64,000 nt of DNA from Christensenellaceae bacterium Phil7 (GTDB lineage: Bacteria; Bacillota; Clostridia; Christensenellales; CAG-138), in NCBI GenBank assembly GCA_001940845.1, contig MSGV01000031.1:39746-103745 (forward strand), read 5' to 3'. Below the pieces are notes generated by a model, which ran no database searches, had not been told where the DNA came from, and saw only the letters and a program-made list of their open reading frames with translations. Each line of letters starts with the position of its first letter. Position 1 is the stretch's first letter. Below, one piece after another: positions 39,981-49,174 of this stretch. The translations under genes and the position numbers were made by a program.

Positions 39981-40814
39981 TTAATATTCGCTTGGAAGTT
40001 CGTCCAGCTGGTCAAACCTGAATACAGGGCCATCCTTGCATACGTATTTTGATCCAATATTACAACGCCCACATTTACCAATGCCGCATTTCATACGAAG
40101 CTCCATTGTGGTGTATACCTGAGTCTTATCAAAACCAAGCTCAAACAGACCTGAAAGCGTAAACTTTATCATTATAGGAGGTCCGCACAGCACGGCTACC
40201 CGATTCGGTGCAAAGCCCAATTCCTTAACATAATTTGGAACAAACCCAACATGGCCATCCCACTCCGGTTGTTCACGATCTATAGTCAGATGGACGCTTA
40301 TCCCAGCATCTTTTGCCCACTCATCGATTATTTCATTATAATCGACCAGATCCTGCATACTGCGGGAACCATAAACAATATCGACCTTTCCGTAGCGACC
40401 ACGATAATGGCGAACATAATTTATAACGGATCTCAGCGGTGCAAGCCCAATGCCGCCTGCTATGAATAAAAGATCCTTACCAACGAATTCCGTATCAACA
40501 GGAAAACCATTGCCATACGGTCCGCGTATTGTTAACTGCTGCTTTACATCCATGGCATGAAGCCAATCGGTAAGGCAGCCGCATTTTTTTATGGAAAATT
40601 CCATAAATTCCTCATTTGTTGGCGATGAAGTTATCGAGAACATTGCCTCGCCAACTCCAGGGATTGAAAGCATAGCGCATTGACCCGGTATATGCTCGAA
40701 TGCTTTTTTACCATCCAATGTCACGACCCTAAATGTTTTAACATCCGGCGTATCAATACGAATATCGGTTACGGTTCCAATTGTTGGAATCAGCGGTTCT
40801 CTACGATCATACAT
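39981..40814 (-). CDS. FAD/NAD(P)-binding oxidoreductase, FloxA / sulfhydrogenase-gamma-like
   Basis: 'LLFIAGGIGLAPLRSVINYV', C-terminal cluster motif 'MELRMKCGIGKCGRCNIGSKYVCKDGPVF'. Confidence 0.85.
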   Translation of the reverse strand: MYDRREPLIPTIGTVTDIRIDTPDVKTFRVVTLDGKKAFEHIPGQCAMLSIPGVGEAMFSITSSPTNEEFMEFSIKKCGCLTDWLHAMDVKQQLTIRGPYGNGFPVDTEFVGKDLLFIAGGIGLAPLRSVINYVRHYRGRYGKVDIVYGSRSMQDLVDYNEIIDEWAKDAGISVHLTIDREQPEWDGHVGFVPNYVKELGFAPNRVAVLCGPPIMIKFTLSGLFELGFDKTQVYTTMELRMKCGIGKCGRCNIGSKYVCKDGPVFRFDQLDELPSEY

Positions 40815-41841
40815 TTGAATTACCTCCCAAATTCTTGATAACCTTAACGATGTTCATCGAAATCGGACATCTTGAAAGGCAGCGTCCGCAGCCAACGCAT
40901 CCAAAAATGCCATCGTTATTCTCCGGGAAATAGACAAGTTTATGCATAAACCGCTGTCTGAAGCGTTCGAGCTGGGTAGGTCTTGGTTGACCCGCCGACA
41001 TCATCGTAAAATCGGAATACATGCATGAATCCCAGCAGCGGAAGCGTCGGATGCTGCTGCCGGTATCAAAATCCTTTATATCATAGCACTGGCAAGTGGG
41101 GCATACAAATGTACAGGTTCCGCAGCCCAAGCAGCTCTCCGATAGCTTTGCCCACGCAGGATCATTAAAATAGGTTTCGGTCTTACCTGCGCCAAAGCAA
41201 TCCATTGGCAGATTATTTATCGGAAGCTTTCCTATGCGTTCGCATATGACCTTTTTATCTTCAGCAATCTCATTTTCATCACATTGCTCCATTGCAAGAT
41301 CAAGCCCGTTCAAAAATACCTTTCCCTTCTCGGTATTCGCTTCTATATAAATCCAATCTCCGCTCTGCCAACATGAGATATCGCCTCCCGGACATGCAGG
41401 ATCTATGCCGAAAGTGGTACAAAAACAGGTTTCTGCAGGACGATCGCAGGCAAGAGTCATAACTATGCCGTGCTCCCTACGAGAAGCATAATAGCTGTCC
41501 ACTGGCTCACTCAAAAATACCCTATCAAGTATATCGAAGCTTGCTGCATCACAGGCGCGCACACCAAAGATAACGAAATCCTCTGGTTCCTTGCGGATAT
41601 CATTGACCTTTATCTCCTTGCCGTTTCTCTCGAATTCTATAAGATTCTCACTCTGAGGAAAGAAGAAATCCTTTGCCGAACGTACAGTATTCAGCTTATC
41701 ACTTAATACGATCCCATCCTGCCAACGCGTATAATGTGCCCTTCCATCGGTACCATCGGACGGAATATAGAGCAATCTATTTTCTGCAATAGAAGAAAAA
41801 AGCTCGTTTAGTTTATTGATGCGGTATTTGAGCATATTCAT
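40807..41841 (-). CDS. 4Fe-4S dicluster protein, FloxB / AsrA-like
   Basis: 'CLGCGTCTFVCPTCQC' and 'CVGCGRCLSRCPI'. Confidence 0.82.
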   Translation of the reverse strand: MNMLKYRINKLNELFSSIAENRLLYIPSDGTDGRAHYTRWQDGIVLSDKLNTVRSAKDFFFPQSENLIEFERNGKEIKVNDIRKEPEDFVIFGVRACDAASFDILDRVFLSEPVDSYYASRREHGIVMTLACDRPAETCFCTTFGIDPACPGGDISCWQSGDWIYIEANTEKGKVFLNGLDLAMEQCDENEIAEDKKVICERIGKLPINNLPMDCFGAGKTETYFNDPAWAKLSESCLGCGTCTFVCPTCQCYDIKDFDTGSSIRRFRCWDSCMYSDFTMMSAGQPRPTQLERFRQRFMHKLVYFPENNDGIFGCVGCGRCLSRCPISMNIVKVIKNLGGNSNV

Positions 41842-42836
41842 TCCTCCCTTTTACCTATGGCTTCACTGGGATCAAGATCCGCCCTTGAATAATCCACCAT
41901 CGGAGAACGACTGCCAACCGTCTCACCAGCCTGATATTCCCCATACAATCCGTTTATATCAGAAATAAATTTCCTGTTGAGCAAATGGAGGGGTATATGC
42001 TGAGGACATACGCGCGAGCATTCACCGCAATCGGTGCATCGTCCTGCAACATGAAAAGCTCGGATGATATGGAACAGTTTTTCTTCAAACGAATCGGATG
42101 CTGCTTTATTCTCCACTCCGGATTTTGGATTATCAAATACGCATTTTTCACATGTACATGCTGGACATACATCGCGACAGGCATTGCAGCGAATGCAGCG
42201 CGAAAGTTCATTCTGCCAGAAAAAATATCTCTGCTCAGAAGTCATCGCTTCCAGTTCTGCAACCCCTTCAAATCTTCCAGAAGCATTTTCATCATTTTCT
42301 TCGCATTCCTCGCCAATAAGCTCATCAAATGCGACATGCTTTTTTCCCTTGCAATGGCGGCAGCGATCCGGCAATGCATCCTCACGCTTCATACGCTTAT
42401 CCCCATCATAAAGCGTCTTAACTATCAGTTCATCGCCCTCTGCTTCAATTCCGATAACACCTTCGCCAACTCGCTCTTTTATACGGCCAATATCCAGCAT
42501 TCCATCGCATGGAACGCCAATAACATAGGTTTTTTCAGCATCAAATCTATGCTCGGTCAAAAGCTGATTGTAGCTATAGGTATCACACGGTTTTAGGAAT
42601 ACCAGTATTCTTCCATCCGATCTTGCAGATTCCTTGACCAGATACTTTGAAAAATTGCATCCGCAGAAATCATCGAATACAAAGCCATCTCGCATATCCG
42701 CTTCGCTGCGAAAGACTGCCGGAACAACGTCATAGAAAAACTCACCGGATCTCCAGCCGAGCACTCGATTCACCATTCCGCTGGCAAGAAGCTCCGCAGC
42801 CCTATCGATGAGAATATCCCTGGTCACTTTTTGCAT
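41838..42836 (-). CDS. 4Fe-4S protein, FloxC-like
   Basis: 'CRHCKGKKH', 'CIRCNACRDVCPACTCEKC', 'CTDCGECSRVCPQHIP'. Confidence 0.78.
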   Translation of the reverse strand: MQKVTRDILIDRAAELLASGMVNRVLGWRSGEFFYDVVPAVFRSEADMRDGFVFDDFCGCNFSKYLVKESARSDGRILVFLKPCDTYSYNQLLTEHRFDAEKTYVIGVPCDGMLDIGRIKERVGEGVIGIEAEGDELIVKTLYDGDKRMKREDALPDRCRHCKGKKHVAFDELIGEECEENDENASGRFEGVAELEAMTSEQRYFFWQNELSRCIRCNACRDVCPACTCEKCVFDNPKSGVENKAASDSFEEKLFHIIRAFHVAGRCTDCGECSRVCPQHIPLHLLNRKFISDINGLYGEYQAGETVGSRSPMVDYSRADLDPSEAIGKREE

Positions 42837-43258
42837 CTTAAATCCTCCAATCTCCGGTTCTCTCCCAATGCAGCGACCTGCTCTGCAAATTCATTCATTG
42901 TTGCTGCAAATTTTGCGCCCTCTGCTGCGGATACCCACTCCACACGAGTGCGTTCACGCTCAATACCAAGGTAATCCAGCATAGAAAACAGCAAGGTCAT
43001 GCGGCGGCGTGTATAATAGTTTCCTGAGGTATAATGACAATCCCCCGGATGGCAGCCACAAATTATCACGCCATCCGCTCCACGCTGAAATGCTCTGAGT
43101 ACAAACGTTGGATTTACGCGGCATGAGCAAGGCACACGAATTATCTTGACATCAGCAGGATAATTCAGCCTGTTGCTGCCCGCCAGATCTGCTCCGGCAT
43201 AGGAACACCAATTGCAGCAAAACGCAACTATAAGGGGTTTACGAACTTTTATTTGCAT
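42824..43258 (-). CDS. MvhD/FloxD-like hydrogenase iron-sulfur subunit
   Basis: 'IVAFCCNWCSYAGADLAG', 'VPCSCRVNPTFVLRAFQRGADGVIICGCHPGDCHY'. Confidence 0.9.
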   Translation of the reverse strand: MQIKVRKPLIVAFCCNWCSYAGADLAGSNRLNYPADVKIIRVPCSCRVNPTFVLRAFQRGADGVIICGCHPGDCHYTSGNYYTRRRMTLLFSMLDYLGIERERTRVEWVSAAEGAKFAATMNEFAEQVAALGENRRLEDLRCKK

Positions 43259-45243
43259 ATTGCATCAACCTCCGCCATGATTTGTTGCACCGAAAATCCT
43301 TTTAGATCCATAGCGCCCGAAGGACATGCAACGGTGCATGCTCCGCACCCTTGGCATACTGCTTCATTTACAGAAGCGACTCTTCGAATGCGTAGGCTTC
43401 TATCGGGCATCTTAAATTCCTTATCAGAATAGGTTATTGCGCCATACGGACATACCCGCTCGCAAAGCGAACAGCCTGTACACATATTTTCATTCGAATT
43501 CGCCACACATGGATTTCCAACAAGGCGCTCCTTACAGAGAAGTCCAATCACCTTTGATGCAGCAGCGCTCGCCTGCGCAACGGTCTCAGGAATATCCTTT
43601 GGGCCCTGGCAGGTTCCCGATAGGAATATGCCCGCTGTTGGGCTCTCCACCGGACGAAGCTTGGGATGAGCCTCTGTAAAGAAATCATTTGTATCCATGC
43701 TGGCCGTCAACATGGTCGCAAGAGAACGCGCCGATTTATCCGGCTCCATCGCCGCAGCCAATACCACCATATCCGCAGCAATGCGCAGCTGCCGATCATC
43801 AAGCAGATCCGATGCCTGAACAATCAGCTTATCTCCCTGCGGCATGACCTTTCCGACCATGCCCTTTATATAGTGAACACCATATTCCTCGACCGCGCGG
43901 CGATAGAATTCATCAAAATTCTTGCCGGGTGTACGCACATCGATGTAAAATACATATACCTCAGTATCCGGATACTTTTCACGTGTCAGCATCGCATGCT
44001 TTGCCGTATACATACAGCAGATCTTTGAACAATATTCCTTGCCCTTTTCTGCATCGGCAGAGCAGCGCGAACCCACGCATTGAACAAACACAATGGTATG
44101 AGGATGCTTTCCATCCGATGGACGCAGCAGTGTCCCGCCAGTAGGGCCGGCAGCATTCATAAGGCGCTCAAACTCCAACGAGGTCACAACATCCTTGCTC
44201 GTACTATAAGCGAACTCATCAAATTTATCCATAGAAATGGGATTAAATCCGGTTGCAGCCACAATCGCTCCATAGCTTTCTTCTATGACCTCATCCCTCT
44301 GTGTATAGTCGATTGCACCGGCAGCGCAGACCTTTGAACACACCCCGCATTTGCCGCTTTTCAGCATATTGCAGTGCTCCGGATCTATCGTGGCTATCTT
44401 CGGGATCGCCTGCGCAAACGGGATATATATTGCTCTTCTATTATCCATATTGAGGTTAAACTCATTCGGAATTCCCTTTTGCGGACATTTTTCAGTACAC
44501 AGACCACATCCTGTGCATTTGGTCTCATCCACAAATCTGGCATGCTTTGTTATTTTGACATTGAAATTCCCGACGAAGCCCTTAACCTCTGTTACCTCGC
44601 TATAGGAAAATATCCTTATTTTATCATTTTGCGCTGCATCAACCATCTTAGGAGTTAAAATACAGGCAGCACAATCCAAAGTCGGGAAGGTTTTATCAAG
44701 CTGCGCCATTTTTCCTCCGATGGTCGGCTTCTTCTCGACAATATCGACCTCGAAACCCGCATCGGCAATATCCAATGCGGTCTGTATGCCCGCAATACCA
44801 CCGCCAATGACGAGAGCACGCTTTGTGACAGGAGTTTCGCCCGGGATCAATGGTGCATTCAGATTCACTTTCGCTATCGCGGCCCTTCCAAGTGTTATGG
44901 CTTTTTCTGTGCCGACCATCTTATCCTTATGCACCCATGAGCATTGTTCTCTGATATTGGCAATTTCCACCATATAGGAATTGATTCCTGCAGCGGCGGC
45001 AGTCTTTCTGAAGGTCGCTTCATGCATGCGTGGAGAGCAGGAACAAATTACAATTCCTGTCAGCGCATGATCCCTGACCGCATCCTTTATAAGATCTTGC
45101 CCCGCCTGCGAGCACATATATTGATAGTTTGCTGAAAAAACTACACCAGGCTCATGCGCCAAGGTATCCGATACCCTCTGCACATCGATCGTGGCAGCAA
45201 TATTCGAGCCGCACCAGCATACAAATACACCTATTCTTTGCAT
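43249..45243 (-). CDS. hdrA: HdrA-like heterodisulfide reductase flavoprotein subunit
   Basis: 'ALVIGGGIAGIQTALDIADAG', 'CTGCGLCTEKCPQK', 'FVQCVGSR', C-terminal 2x[4Fe-4S] 'CTGCSLCERVCPYGAI'/'CQGCGACTVACPSGAM'. Confidence 0.92.
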   Translation of the reverse strand: MQRIGVFVCWCGSNIAATIDVQRVSDTLAHEPGVVFSANYQYMCSQAGQDLIKDAVRDHALTGIVICSCSPRMHEATFRKTAAAAGINSYMVEIANIREQCSWVHKDKMVGTEKAITLGRAAIAKVNLNAPLIPGETPVTKRALVIGGGIAGIQTALDIADAGFEVDIVEKKPTIGGKMAQLDKTFPTLDCAACILTPKMVDAAQNDKIRIFSYSEVTEVKGFVGNFNVKITKHARFVDETKCTGCGLCTEKCPQKGIPNEFNLNMDNRRAIYIPFAQAIPKIATIDPEHCNMLKSGKCGVCSKVCAAGAIDYTQRDEVIEESYGAIVAATGFNPISMDKFDEFAYSTSKDVVTSLEFERLMNAAGPTGGTLLRPSDGKHPHTIVFVQCVGSRCSADAEKGKEYCSKICCMYTAKHAMLTREKYPDTEVYVFYIDVRTPGKNFDEFYRRAVEEYGVHYIKGMVGKVMPQGDKLIVQASDLLDDRQLRIAADMVVLAAAMEPDKSARSLATMLTASMDTNDFFTEAHPKLRPVESPTAGIFLSGTCQGPKDIPETVAQASAAASKVIGLLCKERLVGNPCVANSNENMCTGCSLCERVCPYGAITYSDKEFKMPDRSLRIRRVASVNEAVCQGCGACTVACPSGAMDLKGFSVQQIMAEVDAICK

Positions 45244-45255
45244 CTAGCATCCTCC

Positions 45256-45648
45256 TTATCTCGTATATTTTCTGAGCGCGCTGACGATCGCCTGCTGTGG
45301 CAATTCATCATCTATGAGTGCCGGAATATCATCTGGAGTCAAACGATTTCTGCCCTGCTGCCTGATAACCATCAGTCTCACCGCTTCAACAAGCTTTGCC
45401 GGCTCAACATTGCGTGGACATCGGTCGACACAGGCAAAACAGGTCAAACATTTATATAAAGATTCTGAATTCATCAGTGGATCAATATTGCCGCTCTCCA
45501 CCATCGAAACAAATTGATGCGGGTGATACTCCATCTCATCATACGATGGGCAGGATGCGCTGCATTTGCCGCACTTCATGCATTTTCTTGGATTAACGCC
45601 GGAAATGCGAATAAGCTGCTCTTTAAGCCTTTCGTTTTTAACTTCCAT
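45256..45648 (-). CDS. hdrC: HdrC-like iron-sulfur subunit
   Basis: 'CMKCGKCSASCPSYDEMEYHPHQFV', 'CLTCFACVDRCPRN'. Confidence 0.9.
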   Translation of the reverse strand: MEVKNERLKEQLIRISGVNPRKCMKCGKCSASCPSYDEMEYHPHQFVSMVESGNIDPLMNSESLYKCLTCFACVDRCPRNVEPAKLVEAVRLMVIRQQGRNRLTPDDIPALIDDELPQQAIVSALRKYTR

Positions 45649-46447
45649 GGTTCTCCTCCTTTACACATAGTGCCTCCGCCAATAATTCCGTAAAATATCG
45701 AACAGGAATCGTTGAATTACCATTTTTCATAAGATTATATTTGCAGAGAGGGCACGCGGTCACGATCATATCCGCACCGCATAATTCCGCGCTGCACATT
45801 ATTTCTACACTCCGTTTTTTTGCCTGTGCAGCATCTTCCATAACAACATAGCCTCCGCAGCATTCATTTCGGCATGGATAGATAACCGGCTCTGCGCCGA
45901 TAGCTCGTATAAAGTCCTCCATTACTTTCGGATTTTCAGGATCATCCATCTTCATAACGGAATTGGGTCTTAACAGCAAGCAGCCGTAATATGCTGCAAT
46001 ACGTTTTCCGGCAAAGGGCTTCTTCACCTTTTCACGTATGGCATCAAATCCAATCTCATCGCGCAGCAGCTCCAAATAATGTATTACCTTAGCCTCGCCG
46101 CCATAAGGCGTATCAAGTGCCAAATAATTATTCACATGCAGCGCAAATTCTTCATCATTTTGAATTGCATGATTGGTCTGCTTAATCACATTATGGCATG
46201 CAGAACACACGGTCACGAGCGGCATACCATGCTCCTTTGCATATTCAAGAACGCGCACTGACGATAGCTTTGTTGCTACCTCATCCTTCGCCGTCGTGAA
46301 TACGCCGCCGCAGCATTGCCAATCTGGAATTTCAATCAGCTCTACGCCCAGTTCCCTTGCAGAAAGCCTGGCTGCTGCATCCAGCTGCTTTGCCTTATTC
46401 TTCAAAGTACATCCAGGAAAATAACTAACCTGCATATCCAAATTCAC
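45638..46447 (-). CDS. hdrB: HdrB-like subunit with two CCG domains
   Basis: 'YFPGCTLKN...CCGGVF...CSACHN' and 'YYGCLLLRP...CCGGYV...CPLCKYN'. Confidence 0.92.
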   Translation of the reverse strand: MNLDMQVSYFPGCTLKNKAKQLDAAARLSARELGVELIEIPDWQCCGGVFTTAKDEVATKLSSVRVLEYAKEHGMPLVTVCSACHNVIKQTNHAIQNDEEFALHVNNYLALDTPYGGEAKVIHYLELLRDEIGFDAIREKVKKPFAGKRIAAYYGCLLLRPNSVMKMDDPENPKVMEDFIRAIGAEPVIYPCRNECCGGYVVMEDAAQAKKRSVEIMCSAELCGADMIVTACPLCKYNLMKNGNSTIPVRYFTELLAEALCVKEENHGS

Positions 46448-46499
46448 CTTTCTTCAAGTATATTGATAGGAGGCTATTAAGCCCTTCCATTTGCTCCAA

Positions 46500-47444
46500 C
46501 TAAATATCCAGCCCCTTTATTACCTCCTTGAGGCAATCTGCACTACGGCGTAGCTGATCCAACTCAACATCCGTCAACGGAACGAGCACCTTCCCGGTCA
46601 CTCCGTTACAGTTTACGGTATTCAACACGCTCAAGCAGACATCCTCAATGCCATATTCCCCATGCATCATCGTTGAAACCGTGATCGAGCTGCCAAGATT
46701 CGAAAGCAGGCAGCGGCAAATATGGCATACCGACATAGAAACAGCATAATATGTTGCTCCCTTTCTTGCGATGACGCGGCCGCCGGATTTTCGAACATAA
46801 TCCTCAACCTCAGCATAATCCAGCTTTGGAGTTATGCCGCTGAGATTCGTCAAAGATCCTGCATATTGATCAATAGCAATCCCGGAAATATTTGCTCCGG
46901 ACCAATTTATAAATGAAGAATCACCGTGCTCTCCCATAACATAGGCATGAACATTCTGCTGATTGATTTTATAATACTCCGCTATACGGGAACGAAGCCT
47001 TGCCGTATCGAGTACAGTGCCGGAACCTATTATCCTATTATCAGGTATTCCGGAGCGGCGGCAGAAGGTATAGGTCATTATATCGACAGGATTGCTGACG
47101 ATTACATAGTAGGCATCGGGAGCATATCTGGCAATCTCAGGGATCACACTTTTGGCAATATTCACATTTGTTTGAGCAAGCTCAAGACGGGACTGCCCCG
47201 CTTTACGCGCAATACCACATGTAACAATCACTATATCAGAATTTACAGCATCACGGTAGCTTCCTGCATATATATCGCATGGATGGCTGAATGGAGTGCC
47301 CTGGCGAATATCGAGCGCTTCTCCCAATGCTTTATCATTATTGACATCCAGCATCACAATTTCCGAAGCAAGCCCGGTGATCGTCATTGAATAGGCAATC
47401 GTGGAGCCAACAGCACCCATGCCGATGATTGTAACTTTTGTCAT
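46500..47444 (-). CDS. ldh: L-lactate dehydrogenase
   Basis: 'VTIIGMGAVGSTIAYSM', 'SNPVDIMTY', 'VMGEHGDSS'; malate dehydrogenase activity cannot be excluded by eye. Confidence 0.85.
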   Translation of the reverse strand: MTKVTIIGMGAVGSTIAYSMTITGLASEIVMLDVNNDKALGEALDIRQGTPFSHPCDIYAGSYRDAVNSDIVIVTCGIARKAGQSRLELAQTNVNIAKSVIPEIARYAPDAYYVIVSNPVDIMTYTFCRRSGIPDNRIIGSGTVLDTARLRSRIAEYYKINQQNVHAYVMGEHGDSSFINWSGANISGIAIDQYAGSLTNLSGITPKLDYAEVEDYVRKSGGRVIARKGATYYAVSMSVCHICRCLLSNLGSSITVSTMMHGEYGIEDVCLSVLNTVNCNGVTGKVLVPLTDVELDQLRRSADCLKEVIKGLDI

Positions 47445-47488
47445 GTTATGACCTCCTAAACCAAATCAGATAGTTCTTTCGCCGTTTG

Positions 47489-47517
47489 ATTATAGCATGG
47501 TAAATGTCGAAAATCAA
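47489..47517 (-). promoter_or_regulatory. Sigma-A promoter of ldh-hdr-flox-frd operon
   Basis: Minus strand TTGATT-17-TATAAT. Confidence 0.65.
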
Positions 47518-47780
47518 TATTTTACGCCGCATATGGGGCTGTTCAAAAATGCAATGCTGCCCTGCACAATTTGCAAGGGATTGGATGACTCGTCCTATTC
47601 TAATCCATTTCACTCATATCAGTAAAGCAATATTGAGCTCTACTATGTACATAAAGCTCTCATTCATATCTAACGCAAAATTATATATTGAATTTGTAAA
47701 AAAAAGGCTTGCTTTTTTCCCTTTATTGTTGTATTATAAACAAGCACGATTCCGGGAGCTTCCCAGAGTGTACAGAGCGT

Positions 47781-47872
47781 GGAGAGATGGCTGAGTTTGG
47801 TCGAAGGCGCACGACTGGAAATCGTGTATACGGGGAACCGTATCAAGGGTTCGAATCCCTTTCTCTCCGCCA
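47781..47872 (+). tRNA. tRNA-Ser (anticodon GGA)
   Basis: GGAGAGATGGCTGAG...GACTGGAAATC...long variable arm...GGTTCGAATCC...CTCTCCGCCA; class II tRNA. Confidence 0.95.
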
Positions 47873-47876
47873 GAGA

Positions 47877-47900
47877 AAACCTTGCATTTGCAAGGTTTTT
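47877..47900 (+). terminator. Terminator downstream of tRNA-Ser
   Basis: AAACCTTGC-atttGCAAGGTTT followed by T run. Confidence 0.8.
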
Positions 47901-47916
47901 TGTTATTCAGACATTT

Positions 47917-49011
47917 TCAGCATCTGAACACGCGCCGAAGATCTTCCAGAAGTTGATTGATATAATTCTTGTTTATGGTATAGTAGTTCCTGTTTCTGTC
48001 TATGCGTATTGCTGCGAACTTGGCTTGCACAAGTTTGCCCATATGATGATAGACATTAGGCGTTGTCATGCCGAATTCTTCAGCAAGCTGCTGACCATAG
48101 GCGGGCTCGCTTGCTATGCGCTGCAATAATTTAAATCGCGTTTTATCGCAGATGACGGATAGCTGTGGCAGGATGCTGGTTTCCAGTACTGGAGTGTTGC
48201 GAGTGAAATAGCTTTTTGCGAGTATCCCGATATAAATCACAGTCTCACCCACTGCAAGCTGCTCATTATAATTATCGAATACATAATAACCCACAGGCAC
48301 AAACAGCATCGGTAAGAGTACCAGTCTTGAGCTTTCGAGCACTTTTGTATTACCACCAAGCTTCGTCAGCATCTTTTCAACGAGCGAAATGTTTCCTTCA
48401 TACTCTGCTTTGAATGAATCAATCAACTCCTCATAAAGCTTACGGTGATTAATGATAGCTTCAGCAACGCTGTTAAGTATTGACCGAAGCTGCTCAAGGT
48501 ATTTCTTTCTTAACATCATAGTTTGACATATATACCACTTTACCTCATCATTGCGTGTTGAAAGGTTTATTTGCTCAAAGCATTGCTCAAGCGTTTCCGG
48601 ATTGCTTGCAAACGTGATTTCGCCCGGGCCCACTATACTATACATTACCCTTTTTGCAAATTCCAAATCGGAAAGCGTCAGCATTTTATTTATAATATCA
48701 TCAATACTTCCATCATGAGTTATAAAGGGTTTGAACAAAAACATTGCACGGCTATCTCCCAGCACTGTGCTTCTCGAATCAGCAAAATAAGTAAAGAAAA
48801 AATCAAGCTGTTCACTCGAAATACTGCACTCATTCCCTATGGCATTCTCAAGTTCAATAAGCGGTGAAAGCTCCATTGCATGAGCCATCCTATCTTCATC
48901 CCCGGTCTTGTTCATCTCGCTTCTTACATTGCTGAGTGTAAGCGAGTTAGCCCTCCTCTCGCAGTATAAAAGTGCATCCAGAATGTAATTGGATTCCTCT
49001 TTAAAAACCAT
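47917..49011 (-). CDS. Winged-HTH (ArsR-like) transcriptional regulator with long N-terminal domain
   Basis: C-terminal 'KTRFKLLQRIASEPAYGQQLAEEFGMTTPNVYHHMGKLVQAKF' wHTH. Confidence 0.75.
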   Translation of the reverse strand: MVFKEESNYILDALLYCERRANSLTLSNVRSEMNKTGDEDRMAHAMELSPLIELENAIGNECSISSEQLDFFFTYFADSRSTVLGDSRAMFLFKPFITHDGSIDDIINKMLTLSDLEFAKRVMYSIVGPGEITFASNPETLEQCFEQINLSTRNDEVKWYICQTMMLRKKYLEQLRSILNSVAEAIINHRKLYEELIDSFKAEYEGNISLVEKMLTKLGGNTKVLESSRLVLLPMLFVPVGYYVFDNYNEQLAVGETVIYIGILAKSYFTRNTPVLETSILPQLSVICDKTRFKLLQRIASEPAYGQQLAEEFGMTTPNVYHHMGKLVQAKFAAIRIDRNRNYYTINKNYINQLLEDLRRVFRC

Positions 49012-49102
49012 AAATGCTTCTCCCGTATTAATAAAACTATTATTACTCTATACAAGATTGCTGTTTATGTCAAGAACATTTTTGCATTTAAGAAAATAAG
49101 TA

Positions 49103-49132
49103 TTGACAATTGCATAAATGCTGATTTATAAT
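49103..49132 (+). promoter_or_regulatory. Sigma-A promoter of dockerin-containing secreted protein
   Basis: TTGACA-18-TATAAT. Confidence 0.7.
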
Positions 49133-49174
49133 TAGCTCATATACTGAACCCAGGTTCGAAAATCAGGAGGCAAA

